A DNA stretch of 64,000 bases from Pandoraea pneumonica (GTDB lineage: Bacteria; Pseudomonadota; Gammaproteobacteria; Burkholderiales; Burkholderiaceae), in contig NZ_CABPSK010000001.1 in NCBI RefSeq assembly GCF_902459645.1, positions 1,302,001-1,366,000 on the forward strand, given 5' to 3'. The stretch's first letter is position 1. Each line of letters begins with the position of its first letter. Shown piece by piece: positions 56,576 through 64,000 of this stretch. Below the pieces are notes generated by a model, which was given only the letters and a program-made list of their open reading frames with translations, was not told the origin of the DNA and made no database searches. A program made the translations under genes and the position numbers.

Positions 56576-57481
56576 TTAGGTTTCGGTCGCCTCGATCCGG
56601 CGGGCCGCTTTGTCTTGTGCCAGCTTGCGCTCGGCCCACAGCTTCAGGCCCAGCGTGGCGAGCGCCAGCAGCGCGAGAATCGATGCCGCCGCGAATGCGC
56701 CTACGGTGTGGTAATCGTTGTATTCAATCTCGACATGCAGCGGCAGCGTGTTCGTCTCGCCGCGAATGTGGCCCGAGACCACCGACACCGCGCCAAACTC
56801 GCCCATGGCCCGCGCGTTACACAGAATCACGCCGTACAACAGGCCCCATTTGATCTTCGGCAGCGTCACACGCGTGAACACTTGCCAGCCGCTCGCCCCC
56901 AGCACGCGGGCGGCCTCTTCTTCTTCACTACCCTGCGCCTGCATCAGCGGAATCAACTCGCGAGCGACGAACGGGAACGTGACGAACACCGTCGCCAGCA
57001 CCAGCCCCGGCAACGCAAACACGATGCGCAGATTGTTCGCATCCAGCCAGTCCCACAGCGGCCCCTGACGGCCGAAAATCAGCAGGAACGTCATACCCGC
57101 AATCACAGGCGAGACCGAGAACGGCAAGTCGATGAGCGTGGTCAGCACGCTCTTGCCCTTGAAGTCGAAGCGCGCGATGGCCCACGAGGCAGCCACGCCA
57201 AACACCAAATTCAGCGGCACGGCGATCAACGCAATCAGCAACGTGAGGCGGATGGCGGACAACGCGTCGTCGTTGCTCAATCCGTCCCAATAAGCGCCGA
57301 TGCCTTTGCCCAGCGCGGTGACGAACACCGACGCGAGCGGCAACACCAGAAACAACGCGAAAAACACCGGCGCCAGACCGATCAACACCACCTTGACGAG
57401 CCGGGGCTCGTCGGTCGGATCGGAACTGCGCACCTTCGGCACCTGCACCGCAGCGGCCGGGAGAGTTAGCGAATCGGACAT
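56576..57481 (-). CDS. cysW: Sulfate ABC transporter permease CysW
   Basis: A 301-aa inner-membrane permease with about six membrane segments and the EAA loop ([23 protein letters not shown]). The start MSDSLTLPA at 57481 is chosen over an ATG at 57550 that would overlap cysT. It forms the channel with CysT. Confidence 0.96.
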   Translation of the reverse strand: MSDSLTLPAAAVQVPKVRSSDPTDEPRLVKVVLIGLAPVFFALFLVLPLASVFVTALGKGIGAYWDGLSNDDALSAIRLTLLIALIAVPLNLVFGVAASWAIARFDFKGKSVLTTLIDLPFSVSPVIAGMTFLLIFGRQGPLWDWLDANNLRIVFALPGLVLATVFVTFPFVARELIPLMQAQGSEEEEAARVLGASGWQVFTRVTLPKIKWGLLYGVILCNARAMGEFGAVSVVSGHIRGETNTLPLHVEIEYNDYHTVGAFAAASILALLALATLGLKLWAERKLAQDKAARRIEATET

Positions 57482-57501
57482 GATCGAATCTTTCTCTGGA
57501 A

Positions 57502-58365
57502 TCACACGCCGCTGGCGCGTCGGCCCGAATGACGGCGTTGCAGCCACCATTGCAGGGTATTGATGAGGAGCAGTAGCACGAACGAGATCACCAGCATCAC
57601 TACGGCCAGTGCCGCCGCGCCTGCGTAATCGAACTGTTCGAGCTTGGTGACGATCAGCAGCGAGGTGATTTCCGAGACCATCGGAATGTTGCCCGCGATA
57701 AAGATCACCGAACCGTACTCACCGACCGCACGCGCAAACGCCAGTGCAAAGCCGGTCAGCAACGCCGGCAGCACCGCCGGGAGAATCACATGACGCACGG
57801 TCTGCCAGCGCGAGGCGCCAAGACAGGCCGCGGCCTCTTCCTGCTCGCGCTCGAACTCTTCGAGCACCGGTTGCAGCGTGCGCACCACGAACGGCAAGCC
57901 GATAAACGTCAGTGCCACGAAAATGCCCAGCGGCGTGAAGGCAATCTTGATGCCCAGCGGCTCGAACCAGCGGCCGACCCAACCGTTCGGCGCGTAGATG
58001 GCGGCGAGCACGATGCCAGCGACCGACGTCGGCAATGCGAACGGCAAGTCGACGAGCGCATCGACGATGCGCTTGCCGGGGAACGTGTAGCGCACCAGGA
58101 CCCACGCCAGAATGAAACCGAACACGGCATTCAGCAGCGCGGCCGCCAGCGAGATGCCGAACGTGAGGCGGTACGACGCCAGCACGCGCGGCGAACTCAC
58201 GGCGGTGACAAAACTCGCCCAATCGAGCGAGCTTGCCTTGATGAAGACCATCAGCAACGGCACCAGCACGACCAGACTCAGGTACGCCACGGTGTAGCCC
58301 ATCGTCAGGCCGAAGCCCGGCAATGCACTCGGCTTACGCCAGATTGGAAACAGTGCGGTACTCAT
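57502..58365 (-). CDS. cysT: Sulfate ABC transporter permease CysT
   Basis: A 287-aa permease with six membrane segments and the EAA loop ([23 protein letters not shown]). It is the partner of CysW, 20 bp upstream of it, and 32 bp after the binding-protein gene. Confidence 0.96.
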   Translation of the reverse strand: MSTALFPIWRKPSALPGFGLTMGYTVAYLSLVVLVPLLMVFIKASSLDWASFVTAVSSPRVLASYRLTFGISLAAALLNAVFGFILAWVLVRYTFPGKRIVDALVDLPFALPTSVAGIVLAAIYAPNGWVGRWFEPLGIKIAFTPLGIFVALTFIGLPFVVRTLQPVLEEFEREQEEAAACLGASRWQTVRHVILPAVLPALLTGFALAFARAVGEYGSVIFIAGNIPMVSEITSLLIVTKLEQFDYAGAAALAVVMLVISFVLLLLINTLQWWLQRRHSGRRASGV

Positions 58366-58397
58366 GCGATGGTCCCCTTCCTTCCTTTTTTCTGGAA

Positions 58398-59429
58398 TTA
58401 CTTCTTGGTGTAGATCTGATCGAAGATGCCGCCGTCGGCAAAGTGCTTGGCCTGCGTCTTCGTCCAGCCGCCCAGGTCGGCGTCAACCGTGTACAGCTTG
58501 AGCTTCGGATACTGCGACTCGTACTTCTTGGCGATTTCCGGTGAACGCGGACGATAGAAGTGCTTCGCGGCAATCTCCTGCCCTTGCGGCGAGTACAGCC
58601 ATTGCAGATAGGCTTCGGCCGCCTTGCGCGTGCCGTGCTTATCGACGTTCTTGTCGACCACGGCCACCGGCGGCTCGGTCAGAATCGACGACGACGGCAC
58701 CACGATGTCGAACTTGTCCGGACCGAGGTCCTTCACCGAGAGCAGCGCTTCGTTTTCCCACGCGATCAGCACGTCGCCGATACCGCGCTCGACGAACGTG
58801 GTGGTGGCACCGCGTGCGCCCGAGTCGAGCACGCCGACGTTCTTGTAGATCGCTTTGACGAAGTCCTGCGCCTTCTGCTCATTACCGCCCGGTGCCTTGA
58901 GCGCGAAGAGCCATGCGGCGAGGTAGTTCCAACGGGCACCGGCCGAGGTCTTCGGGTTCGGCGTCACGACGCTGATGCCCGGCTTGGCCAGATCGTCCCA
59001 ATCCTTGATGTGCTTCGGATTGCCCTTGCGCACGAGCAACACGATGGTCGACGTGTACGGCGTGGCGTTGTCGGGCAGGCGCTTTTGCCAGTCTTTATTC
59101 ACGAGACCGGCTTGAGCCAGTTCGTCGATGTCGGCAGAAATACCGAGCGTGACCACATCGGCCGGCGCGCCATCGAGCACCGTGCGGGCTTGCTTGCCCG
59201 AACCGCCGTGCGAGGCCTTCAGCGTGACCGTGTCACCCGTGGTTTGTTTGTAGTGCGCTTCGAACGCCTTGTTGTAATCGGCGTAAAGCTCGCGTGTCGG
59301 GTCGTACGACACGTTAAGCAGCGAAAAACTAGCCGCTTGTGCCTGCACCGTCATGCCAACGGTCAGTGCGATGGCGCCCAGTGCGGTCGCCAGCTTCTTA
59401 GCTTTCCATCCCCGTGCTGCAATGCTCAT
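58398..59429 (-). CDS. sbp: Periplasmic sulfate-binding protein
   Basis: A 343-aa exported solute-binding protein. The signal peptide (basic start, then [17 protein letters not shown]) is followed by [19 protein letters not shown], and the sulfate-binding loops [17 protein letters not shown] and [13 protein letters not shown] are present. It delivers sulfate or thiosulfate to the CysTWA transporter and is the first gene of the operon. The 258-bp gap upstream, to lexA, is AT-rich and likely holds the CysB-activated promoter. Confidence 0.96.
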   Translation of the reverse strand: MSIAARGWKAKKLATALGAIALTVGMTVQAQAASFSLLNVSYDPTRELYADYNKAFEAHYKQTTGDTVTLKASHGGSGKQARTVLDGAPADVVTLGISADIDELAQAGLVNKDWQKRLPDNATPYTSTIVLLVRKGNPKHIKDWDDLAKPGISVVTPNPKTSAGARWNYLAAWLFALKAPGGNEQKAQDFVKAIYKNVGVLDSGARGATTTFVERGIGDVLIAWENEALLSVKDLGPDKFDIVVPSSSILTEPPVAVVDKNVDKHGTRKAAEAYLQWLYSPQGQEIAAKHFYRPRSPEIAKKYESQYPKLKLYTVDADLGGWTKTQAKHFADGGIFDQIYTKK

Positions 59430-59644
59430 GACTTTCGCTCCTTTTTTGCTTACGTGTGGTAGGAGGCCAGTCTAGGGCGGCGGCTAAATAATTAAAAATA
59501 ATCTTTTTGCTTTTGTTTATACCGGAATAAGGATTAGAGATTTTGTGCTGAGGGGCTGGGAGGCCCGGCACAGGTCGAGAATCCGGGCATTTCGCGGCGA
59601 ATCTCATGGAGTACATGAAGTTTTCGCTTGCGTTTTTGGAACTA

Positions 59645-59660
59645 CTGTACAAAAATACAG
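59645..59660 (+). promoter_or_regulatory. LexA box 1 of lexA
   Basis: CTGT-N8-ACAG (59645-59648 and 59657-59660), the SOS operator consensus. Confidence 0.9.
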
Positions 59661-59664
59661 CCAC

Positions 59665-59680
59665 CTGTGCTTCCATACAG
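59665..59680 (+). promoter_or_regulatory. LexA box 2 of lexA
   Basis: A second CTGT-N8-ACAG, exactly 20 bp after the first, seven bases before the lexA start codon. Two boxes indicate cooperative autorepression. Confidence 0.88.
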
Positions 59681-59687
59681 TGATGCC

Positions 59688-60341
59688 ATGATCAAACTTA
59701 CCGCACGTCAACAGCAGGTCTACGAACTGGTTCGCCAGGCAATTGAACGCACCGGCTTTCCGCCGACGCGTGCCGAGATTGCCGCCGAGCTGGGCTTCTC
59801 TTCGGCCAATGCCGCCGAAGAACATCTGCGGGCGCTGGCGCGCAAGGGGGTGATCGAACTGGCCGCCGGGCAATCGCGCGGCATCCGCCTGAAGCGCCTC
59901 GACGAGGCAGGCGGCGCCCACCAGTTCACGCTGCCGCATATGGGCCTGATGCAACTGTCGCTGCCGCTCGTTGGGCGCGTGGCCGCAGGCAGCCCGATTC
60001 TGGCGCAGGAGCATATCGAGCGCAATTTTCAGTGCGATCCGAACATGTTCGCGCGCCAGCCCGACTATCTTCTGAAGGTACGCGGGATGTCGATGCGCGA
60101 TGCCGGCATTCTCGACGGTGACTTGCTCGCCGTGCAGAAAGCTGCGGATGCGCGCGAAGGACAAATTGTCGTGGCGCGAATCGGCGACGACGTGACCGTC
60201 AAGCGCTTCCATCGCGTGAAAGGCGGTGTGGAGTTGATTGCCGAGAACCCGGACTTCGAGAACATCAATGTCGATGAAGGCAGTGGTGACTTTGCGCTGG
60301 AAGGGATTGCGGTCGGTCTGATCCGCAACAACGATCTCTAA
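59688..60341 (+). CDS. lexA: LexA repressor
   Basis: A 217-aa SOS repressor. An N-terminal winged helix-turn-helix ([20 protein letters not shown]) precedes the self-cleavage domain with site A100-G101 ([10 protein letters not shown]), catalytic S135 (GMSMRDAGI) and K172 (DVTVKRF). The start at 59688 lies just behind two LexA boxes; the frame is open for 20 more codons upstream but these overlap the operators. RecA-triggered cleavage releases the SOS regulon. Confidence 0.98.
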   Translation: MIKLTARQQQVYELVRQAIERTGFPPTRAEIAAELGFSSANAAEEHLRALARKGVIELAAGQSRGIRLKRLDEAGGAHQFTLPHMGLMQLSLPLVGRVAAGSPILAQEHIERNFQCDPNMFARQPDYLLKVRGMSMRDAGILDGDLLAVQKAADAREGQIVVARIGDDVTVKRFHRVKGGVELIAENPDFENINVDEGSGDFALEGIAVGLIRNNDL

Positions 60342-60352
60342 GCGCAAGCCAA

Positions 60353-60380
60353 GGCGCGCGATGCGGTAGTCACGCGCGCC
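60353..60380 (+). other. GC hairpin after lexA
   Basis: GGCGCGCG / CGCGCGCC with a 12-base loop and no T-tract. Possibly a weak terminator or RNA stabiliser. Confidence 0.45.
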
Positions 60381-60513
60381 ATTCCCTGACGATCAAGTAA
60401 TGCTTGTTTGCGCCGGGCTGGGTCCGGCGCCCGTGCCCTGCTGCGCCTGCGATTTGTGAAGCGATGCGACAGGACACCTCTCTCCGACCCATATTGGAAG
60501 AAGGAAACGCATC

Positions 60514-60924
60514 ATGGCTCGACTCTTTGGTTTGCTGCGCACGTCCCTCGGTCAACCGCGCGTTCGCACGGCTTCGACGCAAGCGCGTCTTTCGGCGGTG
60601 TATGGCTTGTCGGCCTTGTCCGGGCCATTCGCGTCCGCACCGGCGATCGCTCGCTCTTATACGGTGCCGGAGCGCAAGCGCAGTACTGCCCTGCCCCGCG
60701 CCATCGCTTCGGCCGTGACGTCGGCAGCCCGTCGTGCGTGTCCGGCCGCGAAAGCGGTGAAGGCATCGCGCAATGTCCGCGAGTTGCAGACACGGCGCGA
60801 CGCCCATGACGACGTGCGTGTGTATCGCGACATGTCGCATATCGTGATGGTCGGCAGCATCGCCGACATCTGCCGCAAACTCGACGAGGCCGTCGGCGAG
60901 CGATTCTGTCAGGCGGCGGTGTAA
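60514..60924 (+). CDS. Hypothetical 136-aa protein
   Basis: I do not recognise this protein. AAGGA lies eight bases before the ATG at 60514. The first half is basic and rich in alanine, serine and arginine; the last 40 residues (VRVYRDMSHIVMVGSIADICRKLDEAVGERF) look like a short structured helix-strand segment. It is 172 bp after lexA with no strong terminator between, so it may be read from the SOS-controlled transcript, but that is inference. It converges with the hydrolase gene. Confidence 0.6.
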   Translation: MARLFGLLRTSLGQPRVRTASTQARLSAVYGLSALSGPFASAPAIARSYTVPERKRSTALPRAIASAVTSAARRACPAAKAVKASRNVRELQTRRDAHDDVRVYRDMSHIVMVGSIADICRKLDEAVGERFCQAAV

Positions 60925-61021
60925 GCAGCGCAAACGGTCGGCAGCGACAAGCGGCGTGAATGCATGCCGCCCGTCGGGCGCCTCATCATTCAGGCGCGCG
61001 ACGTGTCGATGGCTTCGACGT

Positions 61022-62143
61022 TCACTCTCCCAACGTTGCTAACGGATGATCGGCAGCGCGACGTTCGCCATCGAAGAACCGTGCGACATCGGCCGGTTTG
61101 ACCGCCTCGATGTTGGCGTGCTGCCAGCGCGGCGCGTGATCCTTATCGATGACGAGTGCGCGAATGCCCTCGACACCTTCGGCACCGGTACGTCCGTCGA
61201 GATTGAAGACGCAACGCATCATCAGCCACTCCTCGCGCAGGTCGTCGGCGAGCGACAGTTTGCGCGCACGCCGCACCTGCTCAAGCGTGACACACACCAT
61301 CAACGGCGAGCGCTTGCTACGCAACAGATCTTCCGTTTCCTGCGCCCAACCGGCGTATTCGCAACGCGCTTCGCGTGCCAGCGAATGCAGGATCGCCTGG
61401 GCATCGCCATGACCGAAGTGCGTATCGATGACATCGCGCAGTGCGGCGAGTTTGCCCGGGGCGAGGCCCGCAGGCGGCAAACTTTCGCGCACGAAATTAC
61501 GGGCAGCATCGAGCACGGCATCGCTGTCTTGCCAATCGCCGGTGGCCAGCAATTCGCATAGCGCAGGCAACGAAGCGCGCGGGATCACGCCATCGGCCAG
61601 ACCGATCTCGCACGCGTCGACTGCACCGAACACCGTGCCCGTCATGCCGAGATATTCGCCAAGATGGCCCGCGAGATTGGCAAGGAAGAAACCGCCGCCA
61701 ACATCGGGGAACAAGCCGATCGCCGTCTCTGGCATCGCCATGCGCGTGGCTTCGGTCACGATACGCAACGCCGCCCCTTGCGAGATGCCCATGCCACCAC
61801 CCATCACCACGCCATCCATCAGCGCGATGTAGGGCTTCGGATACGTCGCGATCGTGTAGTTCAGCGTGTATTCGTCGGTGAAGAAATCCATGATGGCCGC
61901 CTTGCGGGCACCGCCTTCGCTCACGGCCTCGTGGAAGGCGCGAATATCGCCTCCCGCGCACAAGCCCTTCTCTCCCTCACCTTGCAAGACGACGCCCAAC
62001 ACTTGCGGATCGTCGCGCCACGTCTGCAATGCACTGGCGATCGCACGAATCATGTCGTGCGAGAGCGCATTAAGCGCTTTCGGGCGGGCGAGCGTGATAA
62101 AGCCGATACGGCCACGAACTTCGGTGCGAACAAATTCGGTCAT
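61022..62143 (-). CDS. Enoyl-CoA hydratase family, 3-hydroxyisobutyryl-CoA hydrolase-like
   Basis: A 373-aa crotonase-fold protein. Long size and blocks RPKALNALSHDM, GLCAGGDIRAFHEAV, ALMDGVVMGGGMGISQGA and AMPETAIGLFPDVGG match 3-hydroxyisobutyryl-CoA hydrolases of valine breakdown rather than plain hydratases. The ATG at 62143 (MTEFVRTEV) is favoured over MPD three codons earlier. The two oxyanion-hole glycine regions are intact. Specificity for hydroxyisobutyryl-CoA is inferred from length and motif. Confidence 0.9.
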   Translation of the reverse strand: MTEFVRTEVRGRIGFITLARPKALNALSHDMIRAIASALQTWRDDPQVLGVVLQGEGEKGLCAGGDIRAFHEAVSEGGARKAAIMDFFTDEYTLNYTIATYPKPYIALMDGVVMGGGMGISQGAALRIVTEATRMAMPETAIGLFPDVGGGFFLANLAGHLGEYLGMTGTVFGAVDACEIGLADGVIPRASLPALCELLATGDWQDSDAVLDAARNFVRESLPPAGLAPGKLAALRDVIDTHFGHGDAQAILHSLAREARCEYAGWAQETEDLLRSKRSPLMVCVTLEQVRRARKLSLADDLREEWLMMRCVFNLDGRTGAEGVEGIRALVIDKDHAPRWQHANIEAVKPADVARFFDGERRAADHPLATLGE

Positions 62144-62197
62144 GTCTGGCAAATGGGTATTGAGTCAAAAGGTATTGCGTCAATCGGACGGCGCAAT

Positions 62198-62229
62198 AAA
62201 AAAGCCGGCGCTAAGCACCGGCTTTTTTT
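62198..62229. terminator. Bidirectional terminator at the end of typA
   Basis: Stem AAGCCGG / CCGGCTT with flanking A and T runs on both sides (AAAAAA and TTTTTTT). It ends typA transcription on the minus strand. Confidence 0.88.
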
Positions 62230-62293
62230 CCAACAAACTGGCATCGTCAGTGCGACCGGGAAACCCAGTCGCCTACCGAGCCTATCGCCGGGC

Positions 62294-64000
62294 TTACGAC
62301 GCTTCGCGCGAAGCGCGCTTGCGCTCATGCTCGATCAGGTGACGCTTGCGCAGGCGAATCGTCTGCGGCGTGACTTCGACCAGTTCGTCGTCGTCGATGA
62401 ATTCCACAGCGTATTCGAGGCTCATCGCGATCGGCGGCACCAGGCGCACGGCTTCGTCGGTACCCGACGCACGCACGTTCGTGAGCTGCTTGCCCTTGAT
62501 CGGGTTGACCACGAGGTCGTTGTCGCGGCTGTGGATACCGATGATCATGCCTTCGTACAGGGCATCACCCGGCTTCACGAACATGCGACCACGATCTTGC
62601 AGCTTCCACAGTGCGTAGGCCACAGCATCGCCGTTGTCCTGCGAGATCAGCACGCCGTTACGACGCTCACCCAGCGAACCATCCTTGACCGGTGCGTAAG
62701 CATCGAAGATGTGGCTCATCAGGCCCGTACCACGGGTCATCGACAGGAAGTCGCCCTGGAAGCCGATCAGGCCGCGAGCCGGAATGCGGTATTCAAGGCG
62801 CGTACGGCCACGACCGTCCGACACCATGTCCAGCATTTCGCCCTTGCGACGACCGATTTCTTCCATGACACCGCCCTGGTGTTCGTCTTCCAGGTCGATG
62901 GTCAGCATTTCGTACGGCTCGTGCTTCACGCCGTCGATTTCCTTGATCACCACGCGCGGACGCGACACGGCCAGTTCATAGCCCTCACGACGCATGTTCT
63001 CGATCAGAATCGTCAGGTGCAGTTCGCCACGGCCCGACACTTCGAAGATCGAGTCGCTGTCGGTGTCCTTCACACGCAGCGCCACGTTGTGATTCAGTTC
63101 CTTGTCCAGACGGTCGCGGATCTGACGGCTCGTCACGAACTTGCCCTCACGGCCGGCGAGCGGCGACGTGTTCACGCAGAAGTTCATCGTGAGCGTCGGC
63201 TCGTCGACGGTCAGCAGCGGCAGCGCCTCGGGCGTATCCGCGTCGCAGATGGTCACGCCGATGCCCACGTCTTCAATACCGTTGATCAGCACGATGTCGC
63301 CGGCTTCGGCGCCTTCGTCCGACATCACGCGCTCCAGACCCTTGAAGGTCAGCACCTGATTGATCTTGCGCTTGAGAATTTCACCGTTCGGGCCCGAGCG
63401 CATCACAACTTGCTGGCCCGGCTTGACGCGGCCACGCGTGATACGGCCAATACCGATACGGCCGACGAACGTCGAGTAGTCGAGCGAGCTGATTTGCAGT
63501 TGCAGCGGTGCTTCCGGGTCTGCGTCGCGAACCGGCACGTGTTCCAGAATGGCGTCGAACAGCGGCTTCATCGTGCCTTCGCGCACATCCGAATCCAGGC
63601 TGGCGAAGCCGTTCAGGGCCGATGCGTAGACCACCGGGAAGTCGAGCTGCTCGTTGGTCGCACCGAGCTTGTCCATCAGGTCGAACGTCTGGTCGATGAC
63701 CCAGTCCGGACGTGCGCCCGGACGGTCGATCTTGTTGACCACGACGATCGGCTTCAGACCGAGGCCCAGAGCCTTGCGGGTCACGAAACGGGTTTGCGGC
63801 ATCGGGCCTTCGACGGCGTCGACGACCAGCAAAACGCTGTCGACCATCGAAAGCACACGCTCCACTTCACCGCCGAAGTCCGCGTGTCCCGGGGTATCGA
63901 CGATGTTGATGTGCGTGCCTTCGTATTCGACGGCGCAGTTTTTGGCGAGGATCGTGATGCCGCGCTCTTTTTCGATGTCGTTCGAGTCCATCACGCGTTC
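62294..64000 (-). CDS. typA: GTPase TypA/BipA, partial (start outside window)
   Basis: The visible 568 codons cover most of the ribosome-binding translational GTPase BipA; the first 40 or so residues with the P-loop lie beyond the right edge. [17 protein letters not shown] (switch I), [16 protein letters not shown] (switch II) and [12 protein letters not shown] (G4) are clear, and the C-terminal domain ends in [14 protein letters not shown]. It helps ribosome assembly and stress adaptation. The frame runs straight to the window edge with no in-frame start of its own, confirming truncation by the window, not the genome. Confidence 0.97.
   Translation of the reverse strand, partial: ERVMDSNDIEKERGITILAKNCAVEYEGTHINIVDTPGHADFGGEVERVLSMVDSVLLVVDAVEGPMPQTRFVTRKALGLGLKPIVVVNKIDRPGARPDWVIDQTFDLMDKLGATNEQLDFPVVYASALNGFASLDSDVREGTMKPLFDAILEHVPVRDADPEAPLQLQISSLDYSTFVGRIGIGRITRGRVKPGQQVVMRSGPNGEILKRKINQVLTFKGLERVMSDEGAEAGDIVLINGIEDVGIGVTICDADTPEALPLLTVDEPTLTMNFCVNTSPLAGREGKFVTSRQIRDRLDKELNHNVALRVKDTDSDSIFEVSGRGELHLTILIENMRREGYELAVSRPRVVIKEIDGVKHEPYEMLTIDLEDEHQGGVMEEIGRRKGEMLDMVSDGRGRTRLEYRIPARGLIGFQGDFLSMTRGTGLMSHIFDAYAPVKDGSLGERRNGVLISQDNGDAVAYALWKLQDRGRMFVKPGDALYEGMIIGIHSRDNDLVVNPIKGKQLTNVRASGTDEAVRLVPPIAMSLEYAVEFIDDDELVEVTPQTIRLRKRHLIEHERKRASREAS

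Overview
The window is high-GC chromosomal DNA from a betaproteobacterium of the Burkholderiaceae. Protein sequences and gene order (aceB/aceA, alaT-hom-thrC-moeA-moaD-moaE, rpsF-priB-rpsR-rplI, sbp-cysTWA-cysB) fit Burkholderia and its relatives, and Pandoraea is my best guess at the genus; this is inference from memory of the families, not a search. I see no rRNA, tRNA, CRISPR array, insertion sequence, integrase or phage gene. Both edges cut a gene: proline iminopeptidase on the left and typA on the right.

Layout. 1-8 kb: pip (partial), an unrecognised 447-aa helical-repeat protein, and the glyoxylate-shunt genes aceB and aceA, separated by a HAD dehalogenase, a LysR regulator and a universal stress protein. 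8-13 kb: a DMT-family exporter, a two-gene operon of a divergent QueF-like protein plus a YhhQ-type queuosine-precursor transporter, a GGCT/RraA pair and an AraC regulator. 13-15.6 kb: an operon of a small membrane protein, a LytS-type histidine kinase and a LytTR response regulator, with LytTR-style repeats upstream. 15.9-25.6 kb: clpB, a truncated hemoglobin, and a co-directional run for threonine and molybdenum-cofactor synthesis. 25.8-34.1 kb: a lipid A 4-amino-4-deoxy-L-arabinose (arn) cluster with split ArnA and an Mth938-like first gene. 34-43 kb: housekeeping genes (bcp, PhoH-like ATPase, NlpC/P60 lipoprotein, pit with its DUF47 partner, dnaB, rpsF operon) and a 35-aa ORF missed by length cut-offs. 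43-48 kb: one 1621-aa putative secreted toxin with a C-terminal HExxH metallopeptidase-like motif, the clearest accessory gene here. 48-53 kb: a LysR regulator and gcl-hyi-glxR (glyoxylate to glycerate). 53-60 kb: asparaginase, cysB and the sulfate ABC transporter. 59.6-64 kb: lexA behind two LexA boxes, a small unknown ORF, a hydroxyisobutyryl-CoA hydrolase-like protein and typA.

How the genes work together. Glyoxylate metabolism is covered twice: isocitrate lyase and malate synthase (the shunt) and glyoxylate carboligase, hydroxypyruvate isomerase and tartronate semialdehyde reductase (the glycerate route). The arn cluster holds most of the lipid A Ara4N pathway. The sulfate transporter sits with its regulator. 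The points most worth a second look are the QueF-like/YhhQ operon, in which the NADPH signature of QueF is degraded while the catalytic residues persist; the large metallopeptidase-like toxin, whose start codon lies just behind a nested inverted repeat able to fold over the ribosome binding region; the palindrome at the arn promoter and the structured 255-bp gap inside the arn cluster; and the LytTR-type direct repeats before the two-component operon.
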